This document shows positions 52,927 to 64,000 of a DNA stretch of 64,000 nt, piece by piece (positions within the stretch are counted from its first letter, which is position 1; the number at the start of each line of letters is the position of its first letter). The stretch spans positions 28,882,077 through 28,946,076 of the forward strand of contig NC_081136.1 in the NCBI RefSeq assembly GCF_958295425.1, given 5' to 3'. The notes under the pieces are model-generated. The model made no database searches, had not been told where the DNA came from, and was given only the letters and a program-made list of their open reading frames with translations. The position numbers and the translations under genes are program-made. The DNA is from Solea solea (taxonomy: Eukaryota; Chordata; Actinopteri; Pleuronectiformes; Soleidae).

Positions 52927-53764
52927 CTACCGTCGGGAAGATGAAGACGATTTGTAATGCAGAAGCTTCGTCTTCTTCACTTTGAAGAAATCTGGAAAGG
53001 GGGGGGGGAAGAGTTTAGTAACTAATATCTGTTGTGTGTCACACTGGAAATGGTTTAACTACATATTTACAACTAAATTGGACTATTTCTTTAACAAAAT
53101 ACGATACGTTTATTGTCAAATACACAGTAAAAAAAAAAATACTGGTTTAGACAATGCAGTATATTTCTTTCATTGTCAATCTCCTTCTATAAGTATAAGT
53201 GCTCATTTTAGGATGGTCCATAGACTGACCTGTGATGGCAGACTGTCTGCGTTTCCCTGGCTGTCTCAGCGTGAAGCACCCCCTAGTGGCCACCTCCACG
53301 TACTCGTCCCCAGACCCAGATCCAGACGAGCTGCTGGACATTGGAGAAGCCTCGCCGGATGAAAACGACGTCCAACTAATGCCTTTCTTCGCCCTGAGCC
53401 CATGCCGCACTACAGGCCGCACCGCAGGCCGCACTGCAGGCCGCACTGCAGGCCTCACCATGCAGCTTTGGTAGAATGCCGGCACATTCTGCCTCTGAAC
53501 CTCTTCCCACTCAATATTTGAACCTTCTCCCGGCATGTCGGTCTGGAAATCAAAGTTCCACCGCTTGTTGGCCACCTCCACACTCATGCAGAGCAATTTC
53601 TGGAAGTCCTGCTTCAGCTGCTGGTGGTCCACGGGCCCGAAGAGGTTCCGCCGCACCGGCCCCACCTTCAAGTTCAAGGTCTCGATGCCGCCCCGACAGG
53701 AGAGCGCCGAGTCAGACGGCGGAGCAGATCCTGCTTTTGATGTTGACTGAGAGGCCATCATCAT
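52927..53764 (-). CDS. cdkn1d: Cyclin-dependent kinase inhibitor 1 (p21/CIP1 family), 199 aa
   Basis: Two coding exons: 53764-53230 and 52991-52927 (TAG), 600 nt in total. The acceptor at 53769-53771 is followed by GGAA and three consecutive ATG codons; I take the first. Residues 38-100 form the CDK-inhibitory domain, with the cyclin-binding RRNLFGPVD (38-46), RWNFDFQTD (68-76) for CDK binding, and VPAFYQS (94-100), the helix that enters the CDK active site. A tetrapeptide repeat RPAV follows (104-119), then a Ser/acidic stretch. The last exon completes a PCNA-interacting box, QSAITDFF (174-181), preceded by the basic GKRR; this is diagnostic of p21 and absent from p27. The protein blocks cyclin-CDK and binds PCNA in the nucleus, causing G1/S arrest (family knowledge). 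The symbol is tentative. The sequence alone allows cdkn1a or its fish paralogue cdkn1d. The location beside dennd2a and slc37a3, not at the CDKN1A locus, favours the latter. Confidence 0.88.
53404..53460. repeat. 12-bp tandem repeat inside the CDK inhibitor coding exon
   Basis: The unit gccgcactgcag is repeated about four times in frame, giving RPAV repeats in the protein. It lies between the CDK-binding domain and the C-terminal PCNA box. Confidence 0.85.
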
Positions 53765-55371
53765 TTCCCTATGAGAGATCAAACACGTGCAGACACATGG
53801 TGTTAGAGGAAGGGCAGATGTGGTGAGTCCTGCACAGTTTCACTGAGGTGTTATCTGGCAAAGCTATAACACACACACACACACACATTCATATAGAGAA
53901 GCTATTAAATGCTCAAATCCCCAACACACCATATGCCTGCTTAGGCACCTTTGTGTTTTATGTGACCAAATACATGTGGGCTCTAACCCGCTAAGTAATT
54001 ACTCCAGCAACAGGTGACTGATCTAACACCATATAAATCTCCCTGCTGCATCAAAGTGAACCTGAGTCACGATCCACCTGCTCGGGTGTCTGCCAGTCAA
54101 AGGTCAACCGTTTCGGTCAGCAGGTCATGTGGAGAAAATGCTCATGTAGGCCATTTGTGTGGAATGTTTTCTGCATTCCCCATCTGACCTCATTTCATTT
54201 GAGTAGCACTGTTGAATTCTGACAATGGGCAGCACCACTAATTGGTTTTCTAAGTGCAGTCTTCAAACGTGGTTGTATTACAACCTGTATTACCCCCTAC
54301 ATAGCATAAGATAATATTTTACATACATAGAAGACAACCGAGTCTCTTGACTCCCAGTGCTTTATCAGCTGTACGTGTGTAAGCAGTACTAGTACATTTT
54401 CTGGGATGGGCAGTAACTACAGTAGAGATAAATATGTCGCAGTGTTGCGCAATTGTTAAACGCACATAAACACTTTCACCAGTCGAGTGGCTTGTAATTT
54501 CACCCTGTCTGACAACTCCTATAAACTGTTTGTAAACATGCTGGAAACCACAGCAGCTGTATTGCATTCAATACTGCACACTTACTGTGTATAACTGTAC
54601 AACTTCGGTATACTTATTTGAGTTTAATTCGCAGCTGGATACATATGATTAAATAAAAGTATTTATTTTGGATACTTTGATGAAAAAAACTACGGAGGAA
54701 TAATTGCCTTCTTTCACCGACAGGGCTGCTCCAGTGAGCTCCGAGTGAAAGTTGTTTGTGTCGAAAATGAAGTGGGCGCGGTAATGTATGCAGATCAAGT
54801 TTCCACACGGGTCAGTGTGCCCACTCCCACAGAGAGGAACGCCACCAACTTTCACGTATTTTTTACTACTAATTACTACCACAAAAACACAAAAGTAATG
54901 TAAAAAATGTTTTAACATATACTCTTCAATCCCCCAAACGCACCACCGAGCAGCGACGACACGGTGAGACGTTCACGCGCAGTAAAAAGCTGAGAAAAAC
55001 GAAGATAAATCTTAGTGACGCAGTTACTGTGGGTGAGAATATGGGTCAATGAGATGCGACACACACACACACGGCAACAGTCCGCAACTTGTCAAAGTAA
55101 TGAACAGTCGTATTACACACATAAAACAGACAAAACAACACTTAGAATATTATTTACGTCAACTTAAGAGTGTTTGCTTCACATTCACACTCGTACTTTC
55201 TCTGTTAGCGTTTAGAAAAGCGATGAAAATAACAACTATAACTATAACTAAACAGACCGCAAAGAATATAAAACCCCAACAAGTGACAACACAAAATACG
55301 TAGTTACAGTAATAAATAAATATACGGTAAAGGTTTAACACATATGTTGAACATATGAAGTTTCCTCTTAC

Positions 55372-55500
55372 CATCCGCGTCAGTTTCTTAAAAAGTGGAG
55401 TTTTGTGTCCGCAAACTAAGTATAGTCGATCCGGTGACAGAGCAGTGTGACCCACGGTCCCGTGGAAAGAAATACACACTGTCACGCTGAGAGGTTGGGA
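55372..55500 (-). other. cdkn1d: Probable 5' non-coding exon and promoter side of the CDK inhibitor gene
   Basis: On the minus strand a good donor (GGATG followed by gtaagagg) ends an exon at 55372, about 1.6 kb upstream of the coding exon's acceptor at 53769. Non-coding first exons are usual for CDKN1A-type genes. The upstream edge is arbitrary. No convincing TATA box was seen, and no full p53 site was found in a quick look; the best decamer near 55540 (cgacttgttt) misses one position. Confidence 0.4.
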
Positions 55501-58375
55501 GTAAATCCTGCCCACGGGAGGGTTGTTCTCGTGCTCTTATCTACGACTTGTTTGCTACGGGACTCGTAGGGGACGTCCTTCTCGAGAGGAGCCTGTCACG
55601 TGGTTCCCATCAAAATACTCGCAGTTGGAGTTCAGTCATTACGTAAACAACTCATCCAAAGAAGCCTCAATAAAATCACACAATTTTATAAAAAAAAATA
55701 AAAAATAAACCTGCAAAATTAAATAATAATAAAAAAAATAAAGCTGCACTAGAAGGAAAATAGTAATATAATTGCATTATACAAAACATTTTTATAGAAC
55801 ATTTATACAGTGATAATAACAACTTCTTACCGTGTTGTAATAAGTGATATTAAAATCCTGCTCGGTGTTTTTTCTGCTCCCAAAACCTTTTGCTCCAACT
55901 CTCCACTGCAGCCCTCGCGTCTTGCTTTTCCCTCCAATTTGTCTGGAAGTGGGTCAAATATCTTGGCAAGGGTGGCCATTTCCTCTCCGCCTCAAATGTG
56001 ACACACATTCTCGCGTAGCGTTTGCGTGACGTTTTATTTTGGCACCACGCCCACAACCTGCAGTCACGTTGCAGTTCAACGTGACTGCAGGTTGAAGGTC
56101 AGTCGACTATTATTGACTTGTGTGCAGACTTACCACATTCCCATTTGGATGTATAGAATGTATACTGTACGAGGAATGAAGTGGTGAAAAACACTGGCGG
56201 ACTACTGTGCATTGGAATGTGCATTCAGTTTTTACTAGGAGCAAAGGGCAAATACTGTCAAGTTTGACTTTTTAACTTCAGATTCATATGAATCTGTGTT
56301 GGGAAAAAAACTTTAAACTTATCAAATCTTAGGTATATATTAATAATTTAACACATTATATGACTTTTTTCTGGTTTAATGAACTCTGATGTTAAATGGG
56401 TGAAAGTCCACAGATAAGGCGTCTGTCTGTTGTTTAAGTAATAATTAACGGCGCTGAGATGATAAATTGGTGAACAGAATATTAATCACGTATAACTGGT
56501 TGATAGTCATTGTACTAAAAACAAATAACAATAGCACGTAGTGTTAGTTTTCAGTGTGTATCTGGATAAAATAAGGCTTTCAAATGTGTCACTCAGGAAA
56601 TTTCTATTATTTTCCATTTAATTAATATGATAATCAGTATCTGCACCTCTAAAATGTCAAATTTCTGATTATTAGTTACCATCTTGCATTGCATTTTGAG
56701 ATCATGGCAATAATAGCCATCAGTAGCTCCTCGTTTCCTTTCCTATAGTTGTGACTCATTTCGTTTTCCTCAACTGTTATGACACTGTTGGCTCTCCATT
56801 CCTATTGGTACTGTGAAAAGGCTTCTCCTCTTTCCTATTATCACACACGTTCTGTGTTATTATGTTGTTGTCATTTGTCCCACAGCTTTTCTGAGAGGCC
56901 CGCTGGCCGCCCAAAGCCCCTCACTCGCAGAGGTTATTCAAGGTTTTTCTACACGGCACGTAGATCATTTTATTCAAGTCGTGTTTTGTTTCTCAGCACA
57001 AACATCTGTTTCTGCAGAGGTTTATGAGACACACTGCTTTAATCGTGTCAGATCAGCAGGGACTGTGGTGCACTCACTGTTTGTGTGAGGAGTGTGTGTG
57101 ACAGTCCGTGGTTGTAGTAATTCCGTCACTACTATGGAATGCTTATTGGAAAAGGCTATAATTTCACGTGGGGGGGTGCTTAGCAAAGGGTTCAAGGCAG
57201 TGCAGCGTGCGACTCAAAGCAATAATATGCAGCGATTACACATGCAACCAAGTTTCCAAAAAACAATGACAACATAACAACAACAAAAAATTCAAAAGCA
57301 AAAAAAAAAGTCACAATACTTGCCCATGAAGTCCAGTTAATGACTTAAATTTGATTTGATGGATTCATTTAAAGATATTTCAGTTTCCATTCCAGTTTTT
57401 CTTAGTTATGAAGTTACGAGATTTTCACAGATGTGGATCTTTCTAATCTGGTGCATCATCAATAATAGAAATGTTTACATTAAAATGTGCCCTCAAATTA
57501 CCACACCAATGCCCGTGACCACACAGTACAACTCTGATCATTCAAACTCAAACTTTAAAAAGTGACAAACATACAGCCTAGAAGCACATCAGACAATTTG
57601 AAGTAATTACCCAGTTATTCAGAAGACATGTTATGCTGTTCTGAAGTGACAACGGAGGACACAAACAAACTGTCCTCTTGCGGTCAAGTCTCGCGTGATT
57701 TGTGCAGAGGATACAGTAACAACAATAATAAAAGATGGATTTGGCATCATTTTTGTGTCTACTACTGACATCATCTTCTGAGTTCCCATCCTGACACTTG
57801 TTAGTCAAATTAGGGATGTGCCCCATTGTCCTAATGCCCTACTAATCTGTGTGTGTCAAGTACTGTCATTGCAGAGAGTTGACAAAGAGGCTTCTTCACC
57901 ATGATCCCTCACTGCTGTGTCAGGCCTCTGACCCATATCTACAGTGAGTATATCTGGTCTACAGTCCTAATCCCCTGCTTGTTGTTTACAGTGTTGTGTG
58001 TGTGTGTGTGTGTTTTGGTGTGTTGCCCCACCTCCCCATCTTTAATCCTGCATTGTTGTCCTATTGTCCTCCCAAAACGGTCACTTCTATTTGCATGCAT
58101 TAGTATTCCCTCAAAACAACAGTCACATTAAACACAGTGGGGCTCAGGTCAGAGGAACTATCACGTGCGTGTGAATACACTTTTTATTCAAATTCATTCA
58201 AAACTTTAATGAAATAAAAATGGTATGCAGCTAACAGAGCTGCAGCCATTTTATCGAGAACACAATTTATTTTGAGGATTCTTACCAGATCAGGAAGACA
58301 ATAAGGCTGAAGTGACTCATATATGGTCAAACCTGACAGTACCAGTCAACAGATATGGAATTATGTTGTAAACAA
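55501..58375. other. Region upstream of the CDK inhibitor gene, no gene seen
   Basis: AT-rich, with the perfect palindrome at 56054-56094. It may contain promoter or enhancer sequence of the CDK inhibitor. No coding motif was found. Confidence 0.55.
56054..56094. repeat. Perfect 17-bp inverted repeat, 7-bp loop
   Basis: Arm caacctgcagtcacgtt (56054-56070) and its exact complement (56078-56094). It lies about 0.55 kb upstream of the probable CDK inhibitor 5' exon. Confidence 0.9.
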
Positions 58376-58880
58376 AAAAGTGTTCCTGGAGTAGTCACCT
58401 GGAATGGTTTCCCAACAGTTTTGAAGGAGTTCCCATTATGTTTGAGACCATCAGTTGTGTCATACAGAGGTAGGGTTGGTACAAAGGTCTATACAATAGC
58501 GCTGTTCACTGTATAGACTTTATACAGTGAACAGCCCTATTTGACTACTGTTCTAATCTGACAGTTCATCATTACTCTAATCAAGTGCTGAGCACTTTTT
58601 GGCTGCTTTGCCTTCACGCTGTGGTCCAACTGTGTCAACTGGGTTTAGGTCAGCTGATTGTGGAGGCCAGGTCATCTGACGCAGCACTCCATCACTCTCT
58701 TTCTTGGTCAAATAGCCATTACATAGCCCGGAGGTGTGTTTGGGGTCATTGTCCGGTTGAAAAACAAATGATGGTCCCACTAAGTGCAAACCAGATGTAA
58801 CGGCTTGTTGCTGTGGTAGCCATGCTGGTTAAGTTAACATTCACCTTCTTCTGTGGCTCACAAAGACACGGCGAGTACAG
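58376..58880 (-). pseudogene. Decayed Tc1-like transposase fragment
   Basis: Read on the minus strand, 58789-58577 keeps Tc1 transposase motifs: a DNDPKHTS block holding one acid of the catalytic triad, GYLTKKESDGVL, and MTWPPQSADLNP. The DNA on both sides also looks like Tc1 (for example cacctggaatggtttcccaa near 58400) but with deletions and an inserted small palindrome at 58501-58535. There is no intact ORF and no pair of terminal repeats, so it is inactive. Tc1/mariner relics are widespread in fish. Confidence 0.85.
58501..58535. repeat. 15-bp perfect inverted repeat inside the Tc1 relic
   Basis: Arms gctgttcactgtata (58501-58515) and its exact complement (58521-58535) are separated by 5 bases. 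Confidence 0.85.
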
Positions 58881-61800
58881 TGAGTCTGAGCACGACAGGA
58901 AGTCTTTGCAGTGGATGGGGAAGCTGTGATGAGATAACATGTTGAAAAACAGCGGCAGTGAGTGACGGCGTTTGGTTCACATGCAGGTGCAGTCAGCGTG
59001 CGGGGGATTTCCACATCCTTGTGTCTTCAGTCGGAATCAAATGTACACACACCACAGTCTGAAGATTGTTCATGACAGTCTGATGTGCACCACAACAAAC
59101 CGCGAGCAATGAGCAACAGCAGAGAGTCCATGTCTACTGCTGATCTGAGACACAGATAGCCTCACGTACCCCCCCCCCCCCCCCAAATAAACAGCTGCAA
59201 ACATCATTGTTTACACCCAGGCGCCATGCTAATATGTGCAGACATGGATTTAGTATGCATTAGCAAATGTTTATACAGTGGCTAGAGTTTGAAGCAAAAA
59301 CAAACACTGAAGATCCGTGCTGGAGAATACCTGTGGGCTATAACGAAGCAGAATCCACAGAAAATGAACTGATCGCACTAAACATACTGGTTTTACGGGC
59401 GTAAAAGTAATTTTAGAGGCTACTGTTTCATACATTGTCATTTTTAGTTAAGAAATGACATTTGAATACCGGATGAAGCTAAGTGCAATAGTCCTGTTTG
59501 ATTTCTTTTTATCATATATCAACATATTTATCTCCTCGTGAATCAAGAAATACAATCTCAACGGCCATAAAAAATAACCGCTGTAGAAAACCAGTGGAGT
59601 AAAAAACATAGGTAGGAATAAGAGACTGAAATTTTACTAAAGCATGTCAAATAAACACCGTATCTTTTGTTTTTTACAATTTTTCCCCAATAGCCTGAAA
59701 GCAGCCTGATTTGCTTTTTGCCCAAATCTTTATCTCAAGATTGTCCAATTATTTTACACGTGTACTCAGTCCAAATGCGTCTCAACAGACTGAGAATAAG
59801 TTGGGGGTCGTCTCGTTTAACCTACATGCCTGCGCGTATCTGCGCTAGTATTGCGGCTCTTAATGTTTTCTTCTTATCACTTAGACACAAATTATCCCTG
59901 GGGTGTAAACTAAATTTGGAACTCTGCACTTTGTGTGTGTGTGTGTGTGGGGAGGAGTGCTGAAAACAGCACTCCAGAAGTGGGAGGTGTTTCCATGGGG
60001 AGCATTTGCCCAGCTGTGGAGGCCACAGGTGGGGTGGTAGGGGAGGATGGAGGAGAAAGCTGTGCTCTGATTTCATATGTGTGTGTGTGTGTGTGTGTGG
60101 GGCCTGGAGAAGTTTGAGGTGCTCTCTCTGGCAGCTGGATATTGTCAGGGGTTCACCACTTGCATGTCAGGGTGAATGGGTTAATATGAAATGTGCCCAA
60201 TGAGACCATGACTCAGTACATTTGTTTTGTTTTTCTTTTTTTCTTTTGGGCGGGGTCGGAGATGGGGGGGGCCCTTTGGGCGCTTGCCCGCAGGGGTTTT
60301 GGGTGTAACGTACATATGTGTTTTCTTTCTAGCGGCAATCTGTTTGAATATACCTGTGTGTTGGCTCACTTATCTGTAAATCTAGAACCACTTTTTTGCT
60401 TGTATTCAGAGATGCCCAAAGTGTGAGGTTTGCATATTGTGTTAGTGGGCGTGAGGAGAGGAGGAGGAGGAGGAGGAGGAGGAGGGGTGAGGGGGTAGGA
60501 GGGCGGTGCAAGGAAGGTGTAAATTGATCCTCTGTTTTTGTCCTTGTCCGAGGAGGACTTGTTTTGGTCTCGCTGGAGTGACTTTGAGTCCAGTTCAATG
60601 TCAAAGCTCGAGAAATAGTTATCTCTTATATATAATATATTTCCTTACTACAAAATTGTAACCTTCTGTTAGTCAACTAAACACACTTAAATTTAAAGTT
60701 GTCGTGGATTATGATACAATACAATCTAAGAGTTCCATTTATTTATAAGAAAAGAAATAAAAACGACAAGCTTGATTTAATGATATGTAATATCAGTCAC
60801 TACAGGAGTGACACTAATAAACTCAACTCTCATGAAAATATACAGCATGTGTCACTGAGAGCTCCGGGAGGCCACAATGTTTCTGCTCAGCGCAGCCGAG
60901 GTGAAAAGGTGCTACACTTCAGCTGATGTGTTTTCACCGCTATCTACATCTGGAGGACATCTGGTTTGCATCTGGCCCCGGCCGTGTAGTGTTGGGCTGT
61001 GTTTGAGCGTGACAATATGTGTGTTTGTGAGCGAGAGAGAGAGGGAGGGAGGGAGGGAGGACACGGAATATAGGAGGGATAAAGGAACAAGAAGCAAACG
61101 ACTGTAGTGAAAAGAGTGAGGAGTTCACATTATGTGTGCATATGTGATTTTGTGAGCGGTTGTTTTTGTTATTAACAGGGAAAAAATCCAGATGTTTCAT
61201 GCAGCACCTGAAAGTGACCGGCTACGTTTGAAAAGTGCAGTGTTTCATCAAAACCCAACCTACTGCAATTTCATTAACTTTAAAAGAGGAGTGAATATGA
61301 GGAAGGAGGACACAGAGTGGAGTAAAGAAGAGGCCTTCAAGTTTCAAGTTGGTGTTTTGAACCTCTCCATTGGGGCCCCCGGTCATATGGTAACAGGGTC
61401 AACTGGGCTTATGTAAGATTTCGAAAGTTTCGGTTGAACCCGTCATGTTGACAGAATTGAAGAAACAAAAAATGTGCCGTGTGTTTTACTGAAGGGGAAC
61501 AAGTGTTGACTATCTTGTGCTTGTTAACTGAGCAGTGACATGTGACATCAGTGAGCGCTGCACACAGCACATGCGTGACTCCGCCAGTTTGTGATGCAAC
61601 AGACTCAACAGGCTGACCTATGTGCAGATGTCCCTATATGACCCACCCTCTGAAAATATACGTGACTTATAGTATCCAAATTAATACAAGTCTGAACAAG
61701 ATGCCAACATGTGATCATTATTTCTTATATTTCTTAGTTTGCTTTTCTTGCCATAATAATAATAATGATGATAATGTCAACAAGAAATAATCACCTCAGA

Positions 61801-62461
61801 GTCCCGTGTGTGACATTTAGGGTGGGTTTACTGACAGAAATGTCATATATGACCCTTACGTATGTAAAATAATTGCTACCATACTTTCCTTGTGCAAAGC
61901 AGAGGTTTGTTGCAGTCTGCAGTTTCACCATTGGATGTCACCATTTCCCAAACACTGGCCCTTTTATGATGTGGAGCGTGATGATTTTAAATATATCATG
62001 CAGAGTTTTCACAGCTGTAGTGTGAAGTTACGTCATCGGACTGACAAAACTCACGTCAACATAATCGAAAGAATGTATTATTCAGAATAAGGTCAAGAGT
62101 CAGGGTCAGATTAGTGGTTTCTTTATTTGTCAAAGAATCAGCTCCAAAACCTTCAGGTTTATTTTGCTCCCTTATTACTCATGAGAACTATATTTAAGAC
62201 AGGAATAAGGGCTCCTTATTGACTTCAGACATTACATTTTACCATGGTGTTTAAGAATAAATTTCTCTGACAGCTGTAAACATGTCCAATGATTAACGTG
62301 TAACCACTTATTTCTATTAAGTAAGGTTTGTTTTTCTTGCGTCACGTGTGTGTGTGTGTGTGTGTGTGTGGATCTGGGTCTCAAGACAAGGAGGTGTGTC
62401 CGTCTCTAACTAATGAGGCCCCATGAGAGACGGTTTCATTCCTATGGAAATGTGCATGTGA

Positions 62462-62500
<39 letters not shown>

Positions 62501-62641
62501 GGGGGGGTTGTTACATAACTGGATAAGATTCCTTGGAGCTATGATGTGGAACAGTGAGCCTTGAGGGGCCGATGCTGGCGTGGGCTCAGGAGCTGAGGGG
62601 AGAGACTAGCTTCTTTGGCCTGGAATAATGTGTGTCAATTA

Positions 62642-62677
<36 letters not shown>

Positions 62678-62689
62678 CATGTCTTTAGG
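58881..62689. other. Gene-free right flank
   Basis: A C14 run at about 59170-59183, GT arrays near 59933 and 60079, and a (GGA)n purine tract at about 60455-60485. None of the open frames resembles a protein. Confidence 0.6.
62347..62665. repeat. Cluster of three (GT)n arrays
   Basis: Arrays lie at 62347-62371, 62466-62499 and 62642-62665, separated by unique sequence. A fourth, larger array is at 63635-63670. Such clusters can form left-handed DNA, but nothing here shows a function. Confidence 0.9.
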
Positions 62690-63295
62690 CCGTGTTGACC
62701 AGTTGTCATCTTTGTGAGGACATTTTGACCCTTTGAGGACATTTTGGCTGGTCCACACAACTTTAACGGGCTATTGACCCAGCTTTAGTGTTAATTTGAG
62801 AGTTAACTTTAAGTTAGAGTAAGGGTTACAGTTAGGCCTTTAGTTGTGATGGTTAAAGGAATAATTCACTGATTTGCATTTAGCTTTGTATTACTAGAAT
62901 AGGGGTAGTATTTTTGAAAAATTCTGCTTCCCAAACTCAGTTGAGTTGAGTTGAGAAATATCTTCCTTCTGTTCTTTGTTACGTGGCCACCAGTGACACC
63001 TGGTCCTGTTAGCGTAACTGTTAGCAAAGATGGCGGACATTGTTTACATTCTGGGAATGAGGAATTAGCGTTGCAGGTTCAAGCCTCGGACCAAGTGTCA
63101 CTGGTGGGCACGTAACAAAAAAAAGCTATTTCTCGACTCAGGGGAAACTGAGGTTGGGAAGCACAATTTTTCAAAAATACTACCCTCATTCTAGTAATAC
63201 AAAGCTAAATGCAAATCAGAGAAATTTTCCTTTAAGGTTAGGTTAAGGGGCTAGGGAATGTATAGATATGTCTATGAGTGTCCACACAAATATGC
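62690..63295. repeat. Dispersed 'gaggacatttt / ggttaaggttag' repeat, first copy, interrupted by a MITE
   Basis: A (GT)n-flanked repeat with the phrases tttgtgaggacattttg, tagttgtgatggttaa and gttaaggggctagggaatg, ending gagtgtccacacaaatatgc. It is split by the TTAA foldback element. Similar sequence follows at 63311-63505, which argues for local duplication or two insertions. Confidence 0.7.
62857..63231. mobile_element. Foldback MITE with TTAA target duplication (piggyBac-type target site)
   Basis: The arms 62857-63006 and 63088-63231 are inverted copies of each other over about 150 bp, sharing blocks such as gatttgcatttagctttg and ccaccagtgacac, around a loop of about 80 bp. TTAA is present on both sides (62853-62856 and 63232-63235). 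The surrounding repeat has a second, uninterrupted copy nearby, reading gatggttaaggttaggg, which is the expected empty site. There is no coding capacity, so it would depend on a transposase supplied elsewhere. TTAA duplication is the hallmark of piggyBac-type integration; the superfamily assignment is inference. Confidence 0.85.
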
Positions 63296-63310
63296 AAAAC
63301 CAGCTGTGTG

Positions 63311-63505
63311 TGTGTTCTTGTATGGGTATCTTTGTGAGGACCAAAAAAAAACTTAGGGAGTGAGGACATTTTAGCTGGTCGTCACGTTCTGAGGGTTAAG
63401 TCTTGGTTTTAGGATTAGGGTTGTGATGGTTAAGGTTAGGGTGAAGGGGTTAGGGAACGCATTATGTGTGTCCTCAGTGTCCTCACTACGAATGTGGTGT
63501 GCAAA
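63311..63505. repeat. Second copy of the 'gaggacatttt / ggttaaggttag' repeat
   Basis: It begins in a short GT run, then reads tttgtgaggacc, gaggacattttagctggtcg, gtgatggttaaggttaggg and gtgtcctcagtgtcctcac, and ends in another GT array. The MITE site is empty in this copy. Confidence 0.7.
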
Positions 63506-63632
63506 CGTGTGTGTGTGTGTGTGTGAGAGAGAGAAAGAGAGCTTTCATCTGTCCATTCATGTGTCGTTTTCGTTCTTTGTGGTTAAAAAATGATGCATGA
63601 AAGTGAAAAGTGCAGTGACAGCAGCATGGTAA

Positions 63633-63671
<39 letters not shown>

Positions 63672-64000
63672 AAAGTGTGTATGAGCACGGAGGAGTGAGA
63701 CAGGAAGCATCAGCCACAAAGTAGTGGTGGTGACTGCAAAAAGCCTCTGTACAGGCTGGGGGGGGGGGGTATACACACATATATATATGTGTGTATGTAT
63801 ACAAATGTGTGTGTATAGACCACAGCAGACCAACAATCTGAACGCATGTGTGAAAGTATTTACCCTACAGTATGTGGATGTGTGTGATGATGAACTTCCT
63901 GTGAGAGGGGGCCCCCCACAGAGGAAATTCAACGTGCTCTTATTTGTATCTTGTGTCAACAAGCTGCTGATATTATTGAGACTTATATAAGGTGAGCTTA

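Noticed and set aside
55530..55560. p53 response element for the CDK inhibitor
   Set aside because: Only one near-match decamer with no proper partner site; not strong enough to annotate.
63070..63095. tRNA B-box-like word (gcaggttcaagcctc)
   Set aside because: No matching A box or cloverleaf; it lies in the loop of the foldback element.
62820..63460. Telomere-like TTAGGG words
   Set aside because: Only scattered, irregular gttaggg/gttaagg words inside a dispersed repeat; not a telomere array.
63486..63962. 158-codon open frame, minus strand
   Set aside because: Contains His-Thr strings from the GT array and lies in repeat sequence.

Overview
The window is vertebrate nuclear DNA, almost certainly from a teleost fish. 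Small exons are separated by GT-AG introns, the DNA is AT-rich with abundant (CA)n/(GT)n arrays, and there are Tc1 remnants and several short inverted-repeat elements of kinds common in fish genomes. Nothing bacterial or viral was recognised. I could not identify the species.

Three protein-coding genes can be reconstructed exon by exon from about 28.4 to 55.5 kb. (1) dennd2a lies on the minus strand (28385-36902): 19 coding exons that join in frame to 1053 residues, a DENN-domain Rab guanine-nucleotide exchange factor. (2) slc37a3 lies on the plus strand (first non-coding or alternative exon near 40.2 kb, coding 42624-48605): 13 coding exons giving 491 residues, a 12-helix transporter of the sugar-phosphate exchanger family. 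(3) A p21/CIP1-family CDK inhibitor lies on the minus strand (52927-53764, with a 5' exon near 55.4 kb): two coding exons, 199 residues, with a cyclin/CDK-binding N-terminus and a PCNA-binding C-terminus. dennd2a and slc37a3 are divergent; slc37a3 and the CDK inhibitor are convergent. DENND2A and SLC37A3 are also close neighbours on human 7q34, so this is a conserved block. The CDK inhibitor next to them is not part of the human locus, and it may be the extra CDKN1 paralogue (cdkn1d) kept in fish.

The left flank (1-28.4 kb) and right flank (55.5-64 kb) hold no gene that I can support. They contain microsatellites, relics of dispersed repeats, a decayed Tc1 transposase fragment, and several well-formed inverted-repeat structures. 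The clearest is a 375-bp foldback element at 62857-63231 flanked by TTAA. A second copy of its host repeat a few hundred bases away supplies the empty site. Another is a composite of nested palindromes and inverted duplications at 25246-26213.

The three genes belong to separate processes: endosome-to-Golgi traffic, lysosomal membrane transport and cell-cycle arrest. They do not form an operon or pathway. I found no convincing undescribed biological system. The most useful leads are the repeat structures, the upstream in-frame start of slc37a3, and the identity of the CDK inhibitor.
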